Assembly (NCBI GenBank): GCA_031288675.1
Contig: JAITQY010000064.1
Location: forward strand, 1-36,317
Source of the DNA: Oscillospiraceae bacterium
Lineage (GTDB): Bacteria; Bacillota; Clostridia; Oscillospirales; Oscillospiraceae
DNA length: 36,317 nt
Reading direction: 5' to 3'
Positions 5,387-14,075 of the stretch are shown in pieces. The notes below the pieces were generated by a model. The model had not been told where the DNA came from and did no database searches. It saw nothing but the letters and a program-made list of their open reading frames with translations. Within the stretch, counting starts at the first letter, position 1; every line of letters starts with the position of its first letter. The position numbers were made by a program, and so were the translations under genes.

Positions 5387-7741
5387 TTATATTATATCTA
5401 ACGCCGCAAGTACTCTGTCCGGAGTTGCCGGGGGATCCACCCATTTGCCGATAGCGTTATGGATGGCACAGATAATCAGGTGAGTATTCGCTAAACTATG
5501 GCTTATTCCGTTAGCCCCGTATGCGGCATTGCCCGCGCGGGTTTCAAGGAAGTGACGTGTGATAACGGGAACGTCAAGCATAGTCGGCTTTTTATAATCA
5601 ATCATATTGTTGTTGAGCATAACGCCGGTAGCGGGATCGTATACAAAGTCCTCTAAAAGCTGACAACCCTGAGAGAAGTACATAACCTGATCAATTTGGC
5701 TCTCCAGCGAGGTCGGGCGCATGATTTTTCCGGGGTCGGCAACCGCGCCGAGTTTAAGAAGCTCCACAACGCCGGTTTCCGTATCAACGGCTGCTTCGCA
5801 GAACGCGACGTTCATTGTATCCAGCTTCCGTCCCATATCGGTAGCCCACAAAGCGAGTGGAGGCTTGCCCTTATAGGTAGCGAACAAGTTCTCCCTAACT
5901 GCCGCAGCAAGCGGAAGCCGTTTGCCCGGATCAGCTTTGACGATTACGCATCCGTCCGCCATATCAAGGTCGGCGGCGGTAAGCCCTTTGAACGGATTAG
6001 GCTCCGGCGGCAGACCGAAGAAGAACATAGGCGGCGGCGCGTCCGCTTCCTTTATCGCTGACTCAAGTATTTTCTGCTTTAAGATGTTTGCGCACTCTTT
6101 TGTCACCCATGCAGAGGCTGTAGTGCCGTCGCTTCCTCCTCCGACCGGAGTAAACGTCTCGCGATAATCAAAGTCGATTTTCACATCGTCATATGATAAT
6201 CCAAGCTCCTCCGCAACGACCATAGCGTTGCACTCCACCGCGAATACGCCGAACAGAGGACCCTGTGTCGGCAGGTGAACCTCCCCGTTGCGAAGTTCTA
6301 ATTTGGAGCTGTAATCGGTGAAGCTGTGGCGCGGACACATCTGATAACGGAAGCTCACACCGTGTTTACGACCGTCAGGAAGCGTTTTTGTTCCGGCGCT
6401 GTGCCATTCCCAGCCGATTACTTCTTTAAGCGCCTTGACGCACGCCTCAAAGCTGGGAACCGCGTCACCGTCATCCTGACTGTTCGGACCGTGCAGATTA
6501 AGCCGCGCTACGTCGATCGGGTCTTTGCCGAGTTCCTCCGCGATTAGATAAATCGCCATAGTGCCGCTGTCCCAGTTAAACGGGCAGTGCTGACCGGAAA
6601 CATACATAAATCCGCGGTTGCTGTCCACTATCTCCATCTGCTGACGGATATTCTTGCACTTGAAAGTGAAGTAGGGACCGTAGCTTTGATCGCCGGAGGT
6701 TCCGAAGCTACTGCTTCCCCAGCCTCCGCCGTCCGCGATAGAATAATCGTCAACCGCGGTGATTAGTCCCTCGTTCGTGAAACCGACTTTCATCTTCATA
6801 TAGCGTTCCATCATTATCATATCGAAGGTTTCTTCACGCGTATCCACGCAACGTACAGGGCGTCCGGTGCGCTTGGAAAGAAGCGGAGTTATCTCCTGCG
6901 ACTTGCGAAGCCCCCAGTCGCAGTATTTGCCGCCCATAAACAAGCCCTCTTGCACGACTTTCTCAGACGGCAGGCGGTACATCTGAGCGATAGCGCTGCG
7001 TTCCCGCACCGCGCCCTCTATATGCAGACTTTGACCGCCCTCTCCGTAATACGGGTCGTCGAACCAATACGCGAAACTGCCGCTCGGATTCGGCATATGC
7101 GACGCAAACGACGGCATATAAAGCTCGTACTCCAATACCCTGTCCGCTTGCTTAAAGCCCTCGTCAATATCGCCCTGAATAGCTGTAGAGTAATTCACAT
7201 TGCCTTTTTTTGGCGGAGGAGGAGCGGGATTGCCCATTCCGCCGCTGGGAGCGTTCGCTTGCGGCGGCAATATTACCGTTGCGTCCTCCTTGCGGGATTC
7301 AAGCAAACTGGTATAGAAAGGAAGAACTTCCCATTCTATATCAAGGGCTTTAAGGGCTTCGTCGCAAATATCCAAGTCCTCAGCGACTACGATAACGCCG
7401 ACTTCCTGCTTTTCGTGGTCGGCATAGTTATCAAGCCATGCCCGCGCCGCACCGAAGCTTTCTCCGAAAGACTTCAGCGCGATAATATCGGGGTCATCCC
7501 ATTTTACAATATCGACTACCCCGGGAATCGCGGCGGCTTTAGCGGCGTCAACACTCTTTATACGCGCGTTAGCATAAGGACTGCGAAGGAATTTAGCTTG
7601 CAGCGTACCCGGCTGAAAATAGTCAATGCCGAACTTTGCCACTCCGCTTGCAAGCTGCGGAGAAAGTTTTCCGGGAACGTTTGGTTTCCCTACAACACGG
7701 AAAGTTTCGCGGTTTCCGTTTGCTCCGATAATGTCTGCCAT
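5387..7741 (-). CDS. Molybdopterin-binding subunit of a xanthine dehydrogenase/aldehyde oxidase family enzyme, catalytic Glu replaced
   Basis: 784 residues, the length of a large (Moco) subunit alone, with no N-terminal 2Fe-2S or FAD domain. The N-terminal a/b hammerhead domain (about 14-130: FGIDYFQPGTLQAKFLRSPY) is followed by Moco-binding segments (YGEGGQSLHIEGAVRERSA; FMGGKYCDWG; TPVGGGSDGTTASAWVTK). The end reads NAIGKWVDPPATPDRVLAAL. Family members normally have a G-A-x-G-v-G-E motif near the C-terminus, whose Glu is the catalytic base; here the aligned stretch is GANGISHSL, so that Glu appears to be His. AAAAAGGAGG precedes the ATG at 7741. It is last in an operon behind a CobW-type GTPase and a His-tailed protein. 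No electron-transfer subunits are nearby. Family certain, activity uncertain. Confidence 0.85.
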   Translation of the reverse strand: MADIIGANGNRETFRVVGKPNVPGKLSPQLASGVAKFGIDYFQPGTLQAKFLRSPYANARIKSVDAAKAAAIPGVVDIVKWDDPDIIALKSFGESFGAARAWLDNYADHEKQEVGVIVVAEDLDICDEALKALDIEWEVLPFYTSLLESRKEDATVILPPQANAPSGGMGNPAPPPPKKGNVNYSTAIQGDIDEGFKQADRVLEYELYMPSFASHMPNPSGSFAYWFDDPYYGEGGQSLHIEGAVRERSAIAQMYRLPSEKVVQEGLFMGGKYCDWGLRKSQEITPLLSKRTGRPVRCVDTREETFDMIMMERYMKMKVGFTNEGLITAVDDYSIADGGGWGSSSFGTSGDQSYGPYFTFKCKNIRQQMEIVDSNRGFMYVSGQHCPFNWDSGTMAIYLIAEELGKDPIDVARLNLHGPNSQDDGDAVPSFEACVKALKEVIGWEWHSAGTKTLPDGRKHGVSFRYQMCPRHSFTDYSSKLELRNGEVHLPTQGPLFGVFAVECNAMVVAEELGLSYDDVKIDFDYRETFTPVGGGSDGTTASAWVTKECANILKQKILESAIKEADAPPPMFFFGLPPEPNPFKGLTAADLDMADGCVIVKADPGKRLPLAAAVRENLFATYKGKPPLALWATDMGRKLDTMNVAFCEAAVDTETGVVELLKLGAVADPGKIMRPTSLESQIDQVMYFSQGCQLLEDFVYDPATGVMLNNNMIDYKKPTMLDVPVITRHFLETRAGNAAYGANGISHSLANTHLIICAIHNAIGKWVDPPATPDRVLAALDII

Positions 7742-7789
7742 ATATGAAATCCTCCTTTTTTACCCGTTAAATATTTATCTAAAAGTTTA

Positions 7790-8185
7790 TCAATGTTCGT
7801 TATGCTCGTTGTGATCGTGTTCGCAAAGTTCTATCTCGGTTTCCTCTTGCAAAGCTGCGGCGGCAACCGATGCTATTTCGCGCTGAACGGTCTCGTCCGG
7901 CGCGTTATATACGATAAAAGTGATTCCGAGCGTAAACTCGAATTGACCGCTAACCGTAGCAGCTCCGCCCGTAGCTGATAGAGTGACCGCTCCGCCGGAC
8001 GGCTCTAAAAAAGCTTTCAAATGCCCGATTATAGCTCCTGCGGACTCTAACCGTTTTGAGGCGGCGGCAAGTTCTGCTTCTAACCGCGAAACCGCCTTGT
8101 CCGGTTCTGTTGTCCTGAACGGCGCGGTAACTGAAACGATTCGCGCTCCGTCATGCTCTTTACTGTGAGTGTGTAAACGTATCAT
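7790..8185 (-). CDS. Small protein with His-rich C-terminal tail, translationally coupled to the CobW-type gene
   Basis: 131 residues from MIRLHTHSK. The ATG at 8185 overlaps the TGA of the upstream GTPase (ATGA), with GGAG nine bases before it; a longer start inside that gene is less likely. A coiled-coil-like helix (EPDKAVSRLEAELAAASKRL) is followed by a beta-rich part. The end is a Glu/Asp/His tail (CEHDHNEHNEH) that looks able to bind a metal. I recognise no family. Being sandwiched between a metallochaperone-type GTPase and a molybdenum hydroxylase suggests a metal-handling or maturation role (inferred). The gap to the hydroxylase is 48 nt. Confidence 0.75.
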   Translation of the reverse strand: MIRLHTHSKEHDGARIVSVTAPFRTTEPDKAVSRLEAELAAASKRLESAGAIIGHLKAFLEPSGGAVTLSATGGAATVSGQFEFTLGITFIVYNAPDETVQREIASVAAAALQEETEIELCEHDHNEHNEH

Positions 8186-8781
8186 AAAAGCGTACTCCAA
8201 ACCTCATCCGCTATACTGTCTTTTGCGCTGACTGTATAAATCTTCGCACCGGAATTGATAAACGCTATTTCCTCCGTTAATTCGTCTGCAACCGCTGAAT
8301 CTACCGTATCAATTTTATTAAGCAGGATAACGTCTGCGGCGTCAAGCTGAGCCGTTATAAGCTCGCTCATCGCGTTTTGCAGACGCTTCCAGCGTTCCGC
8401 GTCCGCAACGGCAAGTATCTTTACCTGCAAGCTGAAAAGTTCGGTAATTTTTTCGCGTATCGCTCTCGGATACGCTACTCCCGTAGCTTCGATTATAAGC
8501 CATTCCGGACTGATTTCGCGGGAGATACGGTCAATGTCCTGAAGCAAATCTCCGCCGGATGTACAGCAGGCGCAACCAGAAAAAAGCTCCCTCACCTGCA
8601 ATCCTCTGTTACGCAAAATCTTATCGTCAATGCCTATATCGCCGATTTCATTCTCGATTATCATTACTCGGACAGCGTCTGAATCAGCGCTTTGCCCGTC
8701 TTTGAGCAACGCCTCCGCAAGCCTGAGCAAAACCGTAGTCTTGCCCGATCCGAGAAATCCTCCAAGCAAAATAATTTTCAT
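8182..8781 (-). CDS. CobW/HypB-type (G3E) metallochaperone GTPase, GTPase domain only
   Basis: 199 residues from MKIILLGGFLGSGKTT. The ATG at 8781 has AGGA eight bases upstream; a longer reading from 8841 would start inside the promoter spacer. Motifs: Walker A GGFLGSGKTT (7-16), switch IENEIGDIGID, the metal-binding CxCC motif as GCACCTSGGDL, EATGVAYP, and the guanine-specificity motif LNKID. The usual CobW C-terminal domain is missing, so it is a short form. The family carries metals to enzymes or cofactors using GTP. Its place as first gene of the molybdenum hydroxylase operon suggests help in maturing that enzyme (inferred). Confidence 0.88.
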   Translation of the reverse strand: MKIILLGGFLGSGKTTVLLRLAEALLKDGQSADSDAVRVMIIENEIGDIGIDDKILRNRGLQVRELFSGCACCTSGGDLLQDIDRISREISPEWLIIEATGVAYPRAIREKITELFSLQVKILAVADAERWKRLQNAMSELITAQLDAADVILLNKIDTVDSAVADELTEEIAFINSGAKIYTVSAKDSIADEVWSTLL

Positions 8782-8800
8782 TACACATATCCTCGAAGGT

Positions 8801-8829
8801 ATTATAATATTTTTAAGCCGGTTTGTCAA
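8801..8829 (-). promoter_or_regulatory. Sigma-A promoter of the CobW / His-tail / Mo-hydroxylase operon
   Basis: On the minus strand: TTGACA (8824-8829), 17 nt, TATAAT (8801-8806), a perfect consensus. The leader is very short, about 13 nt to the ATG at 8781, which leaves no room for a riboswitch and supports the shorter start. Confidence 0.85.
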
Positions 8830-8958
8830 CACAGAAATCAAAATTCAATATGATGACATAATTTTTTTACCAAAACTTTACTTCACGGCGATTTCAAGTT
8901 TACACTTTCTCTGTATAGTTAGAAAGTAACAAATAATTATATAAAAGAGGGAAATTAA

Positions 8959-10530
8959 ATGAAGCAAATCAAACGCTCCTTGTGCGCGGTAATAGCGGTT
9001 ATGCTCGCGCTGACAATGTTCGCGTGTACGGCGGCTCCGGGCAATAACACACCATCAAACACGACTGCTCCGGTTACGGCAGCGCCTGCCGCAAACACTC
9101 CGCCGGCAACGCCGGTTCCTGCGAAAGCGCTTAGCGCTAAATACGTATTCCTGTTTATCGGGGACGGAATGGGTTATCCGCAAATTAACACGGCGGAGAT
9201 ACTTGCTCAGCAAATTTCAAACCCCGGCATAATAGGCGTAGAGCGTATGGAGTTCACACAGTTCCCATATGCGGGCAGCGTTACTACATACGACGCGGAA
9301 AGCTTCTGTCCCGACAGCGCATCGACCGGCACGGCAATGGCGTCGGGCAACAAGACGTTAGGCGGCGTCATCAATATGGACGTGACCAAGACGAAGAAGT
9401 TTACGATAATCTCTGAGCTGGCTAAGGCTTCAGGCTATAAGGTCGGCGTTGTCAGCAGCGTTTCACTTGACCACGCTACGCCCGCATGTTTCTACGCCAA
9501 GCAGGCAAGCCGCGGCGATTATTATGACATCGGGCTGCAGCTTGTGAACAGCGGCTATGACTATTTCGCCGGCGGCGGACTGCTTCAGCCAACCGGCAAG
9601 GAGGGCGACAAGCCTGACCTGATAGAAATCGCGAAGCAGAACGGGTTTGCCGTTCCCACAACGAACGAGGATATTTTAGCGTTGAACGAATCCTCCGGAC
9701 GTGTTCTTGCAATTAGTCCGGTACTCGCCGATGCGAAAAGTCTGCCGTACGAACTTGACCGTCTGCGCGGCGGCGCGGATTCGCTGTCGCTTGCGCAGTT
9801 CACGCAAAAGGGCATTGACGTTTTAGACAACGACAAGGGTTTCTTTATGACGGTCGAGGGCGGCAAAGTAGACTGGGCGTGCCACGCAAACGACGCAGCT
9901 TCGGCAATGTATGACACTCTTGCTCTTAATGACGCGGTCGGCGTAGCATTGGAGTTCGCAAATCAGCATCTTGATGAGACGCTGATACTTGTCACCGGCG
10001 ACCACGAAACCGGAGGTTTGACAATCGGTTTTGCCGCAACGGGTTACAGCACTTTCTTTGAAAAGACGCTCAGCCAAGATATGAGCTTCATTAATTATGA
10101 TGAAACGTTTGTAAAACAGATGCGTGATAATAATGTAAGCTTTCAGGACGCAATGGCTTCTATAACGGAGACGTTCGGACTTATAGCTCCGGACGCGCCG
10201 GAGGCAAATAATGAAGCAAGCGCCGGAATGGTGCTTACCGAAGGCGAGTATCAAAAACTCAAGGAGGCGTATGCTCTCAGTATGGTTCCTTCCGGCGAGC
10301 GTCAGTTTGACGAGGCGCAAAATATCCTGTACGGCACATATGAGCCTCTGTCCGTAACCTGTACGCATATCCTTAACAATAAGGCGGGCATAGGCTGGAC
10401 CAGCTATGCGCACACCGGAGTTCCGATCCCGGTGTGCGCTTACGGCGCGGGCGCGGATGTATTCGGCGGAAGCTATGACAATACGGACATTTTCAAAAAG
10501 CTTGTAAAGCTTATGAACATCGGATCATAA
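8959..10530 (+). CDS. Alkaline phosphatase, probable lipoprotein
   Basis: 523 residues. The signal peptide has an imperfect lipobox ending at Cys23 (LALTMFAC), then a Pro/Thr/Ala linker (24-58). The catalytic domain has IGDGMG (about 67-72, metal site), DSASTGTAMASGNKT with nucleophile Ser120, HATPACFYAK, VEGGKVDWACHANDAA, VTGDHETGGL (metal His) and TSYAHTGVPIPV near the end. It hydrolyses phosphate monoesters outside the membrane, using zinc and magnesium in the family. AGAGGG precedes the ATG. A YibE/F gene follows after 5 nt, so they are probably co-transcribed. I see no convincing Pho box; upstream TTTACA- and TATAGT-like boxes are too poorly spaced to call. Confidence 0.92.
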   Translation: MKQIKRSLCAVIAVMLALTMFACTAAPGNNTPSNTTAPVTAAPAANTPPATPVPAKALSAKYVFLFIGDGMGYPQINTAEILAQQISNPGIIGVERMEFTQFPYAGSVTTYDAESFCPDSASTGTAMASGNKTLGGVINMDVTKTKKFTIISELAKASGYKVGVVSSVSLDHATPACFYAKQASRGDYYDIGLQLVNSGYDYFAGGGLLQPTGKEGDKPDLIEIAKQNGFAVPTTNEDILALNESSGRVLAISPVLADAKSLPYELDRLRGGADSLSLAQFTQKGIDVLDNDKGFFMTVEGGKVDWACHANDAASAMYDTLALNDAVGVALEFANQHLDETLILVTGDHETGGLTIGFAATGYSTFFEKTLSQDMSFINYDETFVKQMRDNNVSFQDAMASITETFGLIAPDAPEANNEASAGMVLTEGEYQKLKEAYALSMVPSGERQFDEAQNILYGTYEPLSVTCTHILNNKAGIGWTSYAHTGVPIPVCAYGAGADVFGGSYDNTDIFKKLVKLMNIGS

Positions 10531-10535
10531 GGCAT

Positions 10536-11672
10536 ATGAAGATAAAAATCAACCGTAAAAATTTAATTACTACGGCTGTTTTAACTCTGCTTTGTATAAT
10601 ATTGGCAGTTCTGCCCGGCTTTGACGCCGGGCGGTTCTCGCCAGCAGGCAGTGTTAAAGCAGAAGTTATATCGGCTGACAACAGCGCGGTGTATCAGACC
10701 GGAATCATTCTGCAAGGCGACCAGTATTGCGAACTGCGCATCACGCAGGGTGAGCGGCGCGGAGAAACGGTGCGCGGAGTAAACAAACTTATCGGAAAGC
10801 TGGAGATGGACAAGATATTCTCCGCCGGCGACTTTGCTCTTATCGCTCTCGACTTTAATGCGGACGGAGAAATAATTCAGCCGGTTACAATAGTTGACCA
10901 CTACCGGCTTGGAGCGGAAACCTGGCTGTTCGGCGGATTTGTATTTCTGCTTGTGGTGTTTGCTGGGTTAACGGGATTTAACGCCCTGCTGTCGTTCGTC
11001 GTAACTGTACTGGCGGTGTGGAAAGTACTGGTTCCCGCCCTGCTGCGCGGAATAGACCCTGCCGGAGTATCGTTTGCTATAACAATCGGGTTGACTCTGA
11101 TAATCATATATGCTGTCGGCGGCTTTACGCGCAAGGCAACTGCGGCAGCGCTCGGCTCGCTGCTTGGAACAGCTCTGACTGCCGTACTCGCGCTATGCGG
11201 CGGCTCGGCGTTCAAAATACACGGGGCGGTAATGCCGTTTGCGGAAAACCTTCTGTACAGCGGCTATGCTCACCTTGACCTTACGCAGATTTTCCTGTCG
11301 TGTGTGTTTATCGCGTCTTCAGGGGCTCTGATGGATTTGGGAATGGATATAGCAAGCGCGGTAGAAGAAGTAGCCGTTAAAAATCCGAATCTTACACGCG
11401 GGGAACTCGTCCGTTCCGGCTTATCTGTCGGACGGTCAGTGATAGGAACGATGACGACCACCCTGCTTCTTGCTTACTCCGGAGGTTATCTTTCACTGCT
11501 GATGTTGTTTATGGCTCAAGGTACGCCGATAGTGAACATCCTGAATCTAAAATATGTTGCGGCGGAGATAATGCATACCCTGATAGGATCGATTGGATTA
11601 GTAACTGTTGCTCCGTTTACCGCGTTTGTAGCCGGAACACTCATAGGGAAAGCAAAAAAATCAGAGGCATAG
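10536..11672 (+). CDS. YibE/F family membrane protein
   Basis: 378 residues. An N-terminal membrane anchor (about 10-28) precedes a small extracytoplasmic beta domain (about 38-120: RGVNKLIGKLEMDKIFSAGD). Six or seven transmembrane helices then run from about residue 127 to 370. The YibE/F hallmark is clear: SSGALMDLGMDIASAVEEV (about 263-281) and SVGRSVIGTMTTTLLLAYSG (about 299-318). The family's function is not established; a transport role is often assumed. It starts 5 nt after the phosphatase stop with AAGG before the ATG, so the two are probably an operon. Confidence 0.9.
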   Translation: MKIKINRKNLITTAVLTLLCIILAVLPGFDAGRFSPAGSVKAEVISADNSAVYQTGIILQGDQYCELRITQGERRGETVRGVNKLIGKLEMDKIFSAGDFALIALDFNADGEIIQPVTIVDHYRLGAETWLFGGFVFLLVVFAGLTGFNALLSFVVTVLAVWKVLVPALLRGIDPAGVSFAITIGLTLIIIYAVGGFTRKATAAALGSLLGTALTAVLALCGGSAFKIHGAVMPFAENLLYSGYAHLDLTQIFLSCVFIASSGALMDLGMDIASAVEEVAVKNPNLTRGELVRSGLSVGRSVIGTMTTTLLLAYSGGYLSLLMLFMAQGTPIVNILNLKYVAAEIMHTLIGSIGLVTVAPFTAFVAGTLIGKAKKSEA

Positions 11673-11698
11673 AGTTCCATACAGATACAAAAGAAACC

Positions 11699-11720
11699 GG
11701 GCGGACAAGAATGTCCGCCC
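11699..11720. terminator. Hairpin between convergent genes
   Basis: GGGCGGACA, AGAA, TGTCCGCCC forms a perfect 9-bp stem between the YibE/F and acyl-CoA synthetase 3' ends. On the minus strand GGTTTCTTTTG follows, giving a plausible terminator for the leftward operon. Its shape and the following TTAC recall the GGGCGAGC-GCTCGCCC-CTACG palindromes of the dispersed repeats at 5030 and 33950. Confidence 0.5.
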
Positions 11721-11740
11721 TTACTTAATCTTGGAGAATT

Positions 11741-13402
11741 TCAGGAATTTTCGTTTTGCCTGACGTCTTTTTCGCGGATCTCCGCACGGCGAATTTTACC
11801 GTTGATGGTCTTAGGAAGCTGGTCAACGAACTCTATCACGCGCGGATACTTGTAAGGAGCGGTCTCGTTCTTAACGTAGGTTTGAAGTTCTTTGATAAGG
11901 TCGCCGCTCGGCGCATAACCGTTAGCAAGCACGACAGTCGCTTTAACCAAATTGCCCCGAACCGGGTCCGGAACGCCAGTAACCGCGCACTCCAAAACCG
12001 ACGGATGCTGAACAAGCACGCTTTCGATTTCAAACGGTCCGATACGGTAACCGGAGCTTTTTATTACGTCGTCGTTGCGCCCGACATAGAAATAGTAACC
12101 GTCTTCGTCACGCCAAACCGTATCGCCGGTATGGTACCAGCCGTTGTGCATTGCGGCGGCGGTTTTATCCGGGTCGAGATAATATTCCATCATAAGCCCT
12201 TCGGGATGTTTCGGCTCGTAACGGATACAGATTTCGCCGGTCTCCCCGGGTTTGCAGCTTTCTCCGTCATTGTTGAGCAAATCAACCTCATACTGCGGCG
12301 AGGGCTTGCCCAAAGAACCGGGAACTGGCACGGTGCCTTTAAGGTTGCACATCGTTAGCGTCGTTTCGGTCTGTCCGAATCCTTCCATAATATTCAGCCC
12401 CGTGCGTTTTTTCCATTCGAGGAAAACATCCGGATTAAGCGCCTCTCCGGCAGTTGTGCAGTAGTGAAGACTGCTGAAATCATACGGACTGAAATCCTCT
12501 TGCAGGAAGAAACGGTACATAGTCGGCGGACAACAGAGGGTAGTAACGCGGTATTTCTCCGCTAAACCGAGTATCTCCGCCGGAACGAAATTATCAAAGT
12601 CATAAGTAAATACGCACCCTTCCATAAGCCACTGTCCGTACAGCTTGCCCCAGACGGCTTTGCCCCAGCCGGTATCGGCAATCGTGAAGTGCAGACCGTC
12701 CGGCTCCACGCAGTGCCAGTGCTTGGCAGTAAGCAGATGTCCCAGCGAGTACAGATGGTCGTGCATAACCATTTTCGGATTGCCGGAGGTTCCGCTGGAG
12801 AAGTATATCAGCATAGGTTCTTTGACGTTTGTATCTACACGCACCCAATTGTCGGGGGCAAGCGGCATATCCGTATCAAAGCTCTCCCAGCCGCCGCGCT
12901 GACCGTTGACGATGATTTTGGTCATAAGGCTCGGGCAGTCTGCGGAAACAGCGTCAAACGCGTCCGGCGCGCCGTTAAGCGCGGTACAGATAACCGCCTT
13001 GGCATTTGCGGCTTTGATACGGTACTCCGCATCGTGAGGTTTAAGCATAAACGTCACGGGAATCATAACCGCGCCCATCTTGTGCAGCGCTACGGTTATC
13101 GGCCAAAACTGCCAGTGGCGTTTGAGCGCGACGATTACCATATCCCCTTTGGTGATACCCAGCGAAGCAAGATAATTTGCCGTCTGATCTGACAGTTTCT
13201 TCATATCGCCGAACGAGAACGTATGTTCCTCGCCGGCAGGATTCAGCCAAACCATTGCGCGGCGGTTCGGGTCATTTATCCCTATATCGTCCACGACGTC
13301 ATAGCCGAAGTTATAGTTGTCCGGATATTTGAGTTTATAGCTTTTAAGGACGCCGCCGGCATCGTAAAGCTCGTCAGCGTAGCGTACGTTTATGTTTCTC
13401 AT
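11741..13402 (-). CDS. AMP-forming acyl-CoA synthetase (medium-chain type)
   Basis: 553 residues. Activates a carboxylic acid with ATP and CoA through an acyl-AMP. Motifs: P-loop LIYFSSGTSGNPKMVMHD (about 196-213), GFGQTETT (about 330), YHTGDTVWRDEDGYYFYVGR (about 422-441), hinge DDVIKSSGYRIGPFEIE, and the C-terminal catalytic Lys in LPKTINGKIRRAEIRE. The overall pattern (VVALKRHWQFWPITVALHKM) fits the medium-chain/branched or aromatic acid group rather than acetyl-CoA synthetase. It lies 3 nt behind the XRE-cupin regulator, and its ribosome site AAGGGGGGG is inside that gene's end. Both sit downstream of a T-box, linking the enzyme to amino-acid supply; a branched-chain acid such as 2-methylbutyrate is a reasonable guess for the substrate. 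Confidence 0.9.
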   Translation of the reverse strand: MRNINVRYADELYDAGGVLKSYKLKYPDNYNFGYDVVDDIGINDPNRRAMVWLNPAGEEHTFSFGDMKKLSDQTANYLASLGITKGDMVIVALKRHWQFWPITVALHKMGAVMIPVTFMLKPHDAEYRIKAANAKAVICTALNGAPDAFDAVSADCPSLMTKIIVNGQRGGWESFDTDMPLAPDNWVRVDTNVKEPMLIYFSSGTSGNPKMVMHDHLYSLGHLLTAKHWHCVEPDGLHFTIADTGWGKAVWGKLYGQWLMEGCVFTYDFDNFVPAEILGLAEKYRVTTLCCPPTMYRFFLQEDFSPYDFSSLHYCTTAGEALNPDVFLEWKKRTGLNIMEGFGQTETTLTMCNLKGTVPVPGSLGKPSPQYEVDLLNNDGESCKPGETGEICIRYEPKHPEGLMMEYYLDPDKTAAAMHNGWYHTGDTVWRDEDGYYFYVGRNDDVIKSSGYRIGPFEIESVLVQHPSVLECAVTGVPDPVRGNLVKATVVLANGYAPSGDLIKELQTYVKNETAPYKYPRVIEFVDQLPKTINGKIRRAEIREKDVRQNENS

Positions 13403-13405
13403 TTC

Positions 13406-13981
13406 TTATCCCCCCCTTGCGCCGAGTACCACTGCAATAAATTCGCACGGCTTGCCGTCAAGCGCGATCATCCCGTGCTTACGCCCGCTGTCGTAATAAA
13501 CGCTGTCGCCGGCTTCAAGTATCTCCTCGTGGTTCTCGAATACGAAGCGCATTTTTCCGCTGAGGATGTAGTTGAACTCCTGACCTTCGTGGGTATTAAG
13601 CTCCACCGGCTTTTTTTGCTCCTCTTCGCTGAACGGAGCTACGACGCGGAAAGGCTCGGCAAGTTTATCGCGGAACAGCGGCGCACGGTGAAAGTACTGG
13701 AAGCTGTCCGTCCGGCTCATACGCAGACCTTTACCGTTGCGGACGACGCTGTATCCGTGCAAGTGCGGTGATTCGCCGGTAAGAAGCTCCACAACGTCCA
13801 CACCGAACGATTCGGCGCAGTGATGCAGAAAGCTATAGGGGAAATCGGCTTCGCCGTTTTCATAGCGGGTGTATTCCTCAACGCTGACTTGCGCGTTGGC
13901 GGCAAGTTCCTCAACCGTAAGTTCAAGGCTCTGCCGCAGTCCGCGGATGCGCTCCGCGATTTCAGTGATTTGAGTGTTCAT
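13406..13981 (-). CDS. XRE-family regulator with C-terminal cupin domain
   Basis: 191 residues. An N-terminal helix-turn-helix (about 6-60: LRQSLELTVEELAANAQVS then EEYTRYENGEADFPYSFL) precedes a C-terminal cupin_2 domain (about 110-187: NTHEGQEFNYILSGKMRF, then LEAGDSVYYDSGRKHGM). Such proteins usually sense a small ligand in the cupin pocket. GGAGG lies five bases before the ATG. It is the first gene after the T-box and is followed 3 nt later by the acyl-CoA synthetase, so it is likely both T-box controlled and a local regulator. The ligand may be the acid or acyl-CoA made here (inferred). Confidence 0.9.
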   Translation of the reverse strand: MNTQITEIAERIRGLRQSLELTVEELAANAQVSVEEYTRYENGEADFPYSFLHHCAESFGVDVVELLTGESPHLHGYSVVRNGKGLRMSRTDSFQYFHRAPLFRDKLAEPFRVVAPFSEEEQKKPVELNTHEGQEFNYILSGKMRFVFENHEEILEAGDSVYYDSGRKHGMIALDGKPCEFIAVVLGARGG

Positions 13982-14075
13982 AGCGTACCTCCAAAATGTT
14001 TAGTTAGTTGTTGGTTTGGAAAGCGAGGAGACGAGGGACGCAGCTCTGAACCAAGAACCACTTTTGCTGCAGACA

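Noticed and set aside
6950..7747. 265-codon plus-strand ORF
   Set aside because: Opposite strand of the molybdenum hydroxylase gene; Arg/Cys-rich shadow with no family resemblance.
9823..10413. 196-codon minus-strand ORF
   Set aside because: Shadow of the alkaline phosphatase gene, which has full motifs.
13223..13771. 182-codon plus-strand ORF
   Set aside because: Antisense to the acyl-CoA synthetase and XRE-cupin genes; no ribosome site.
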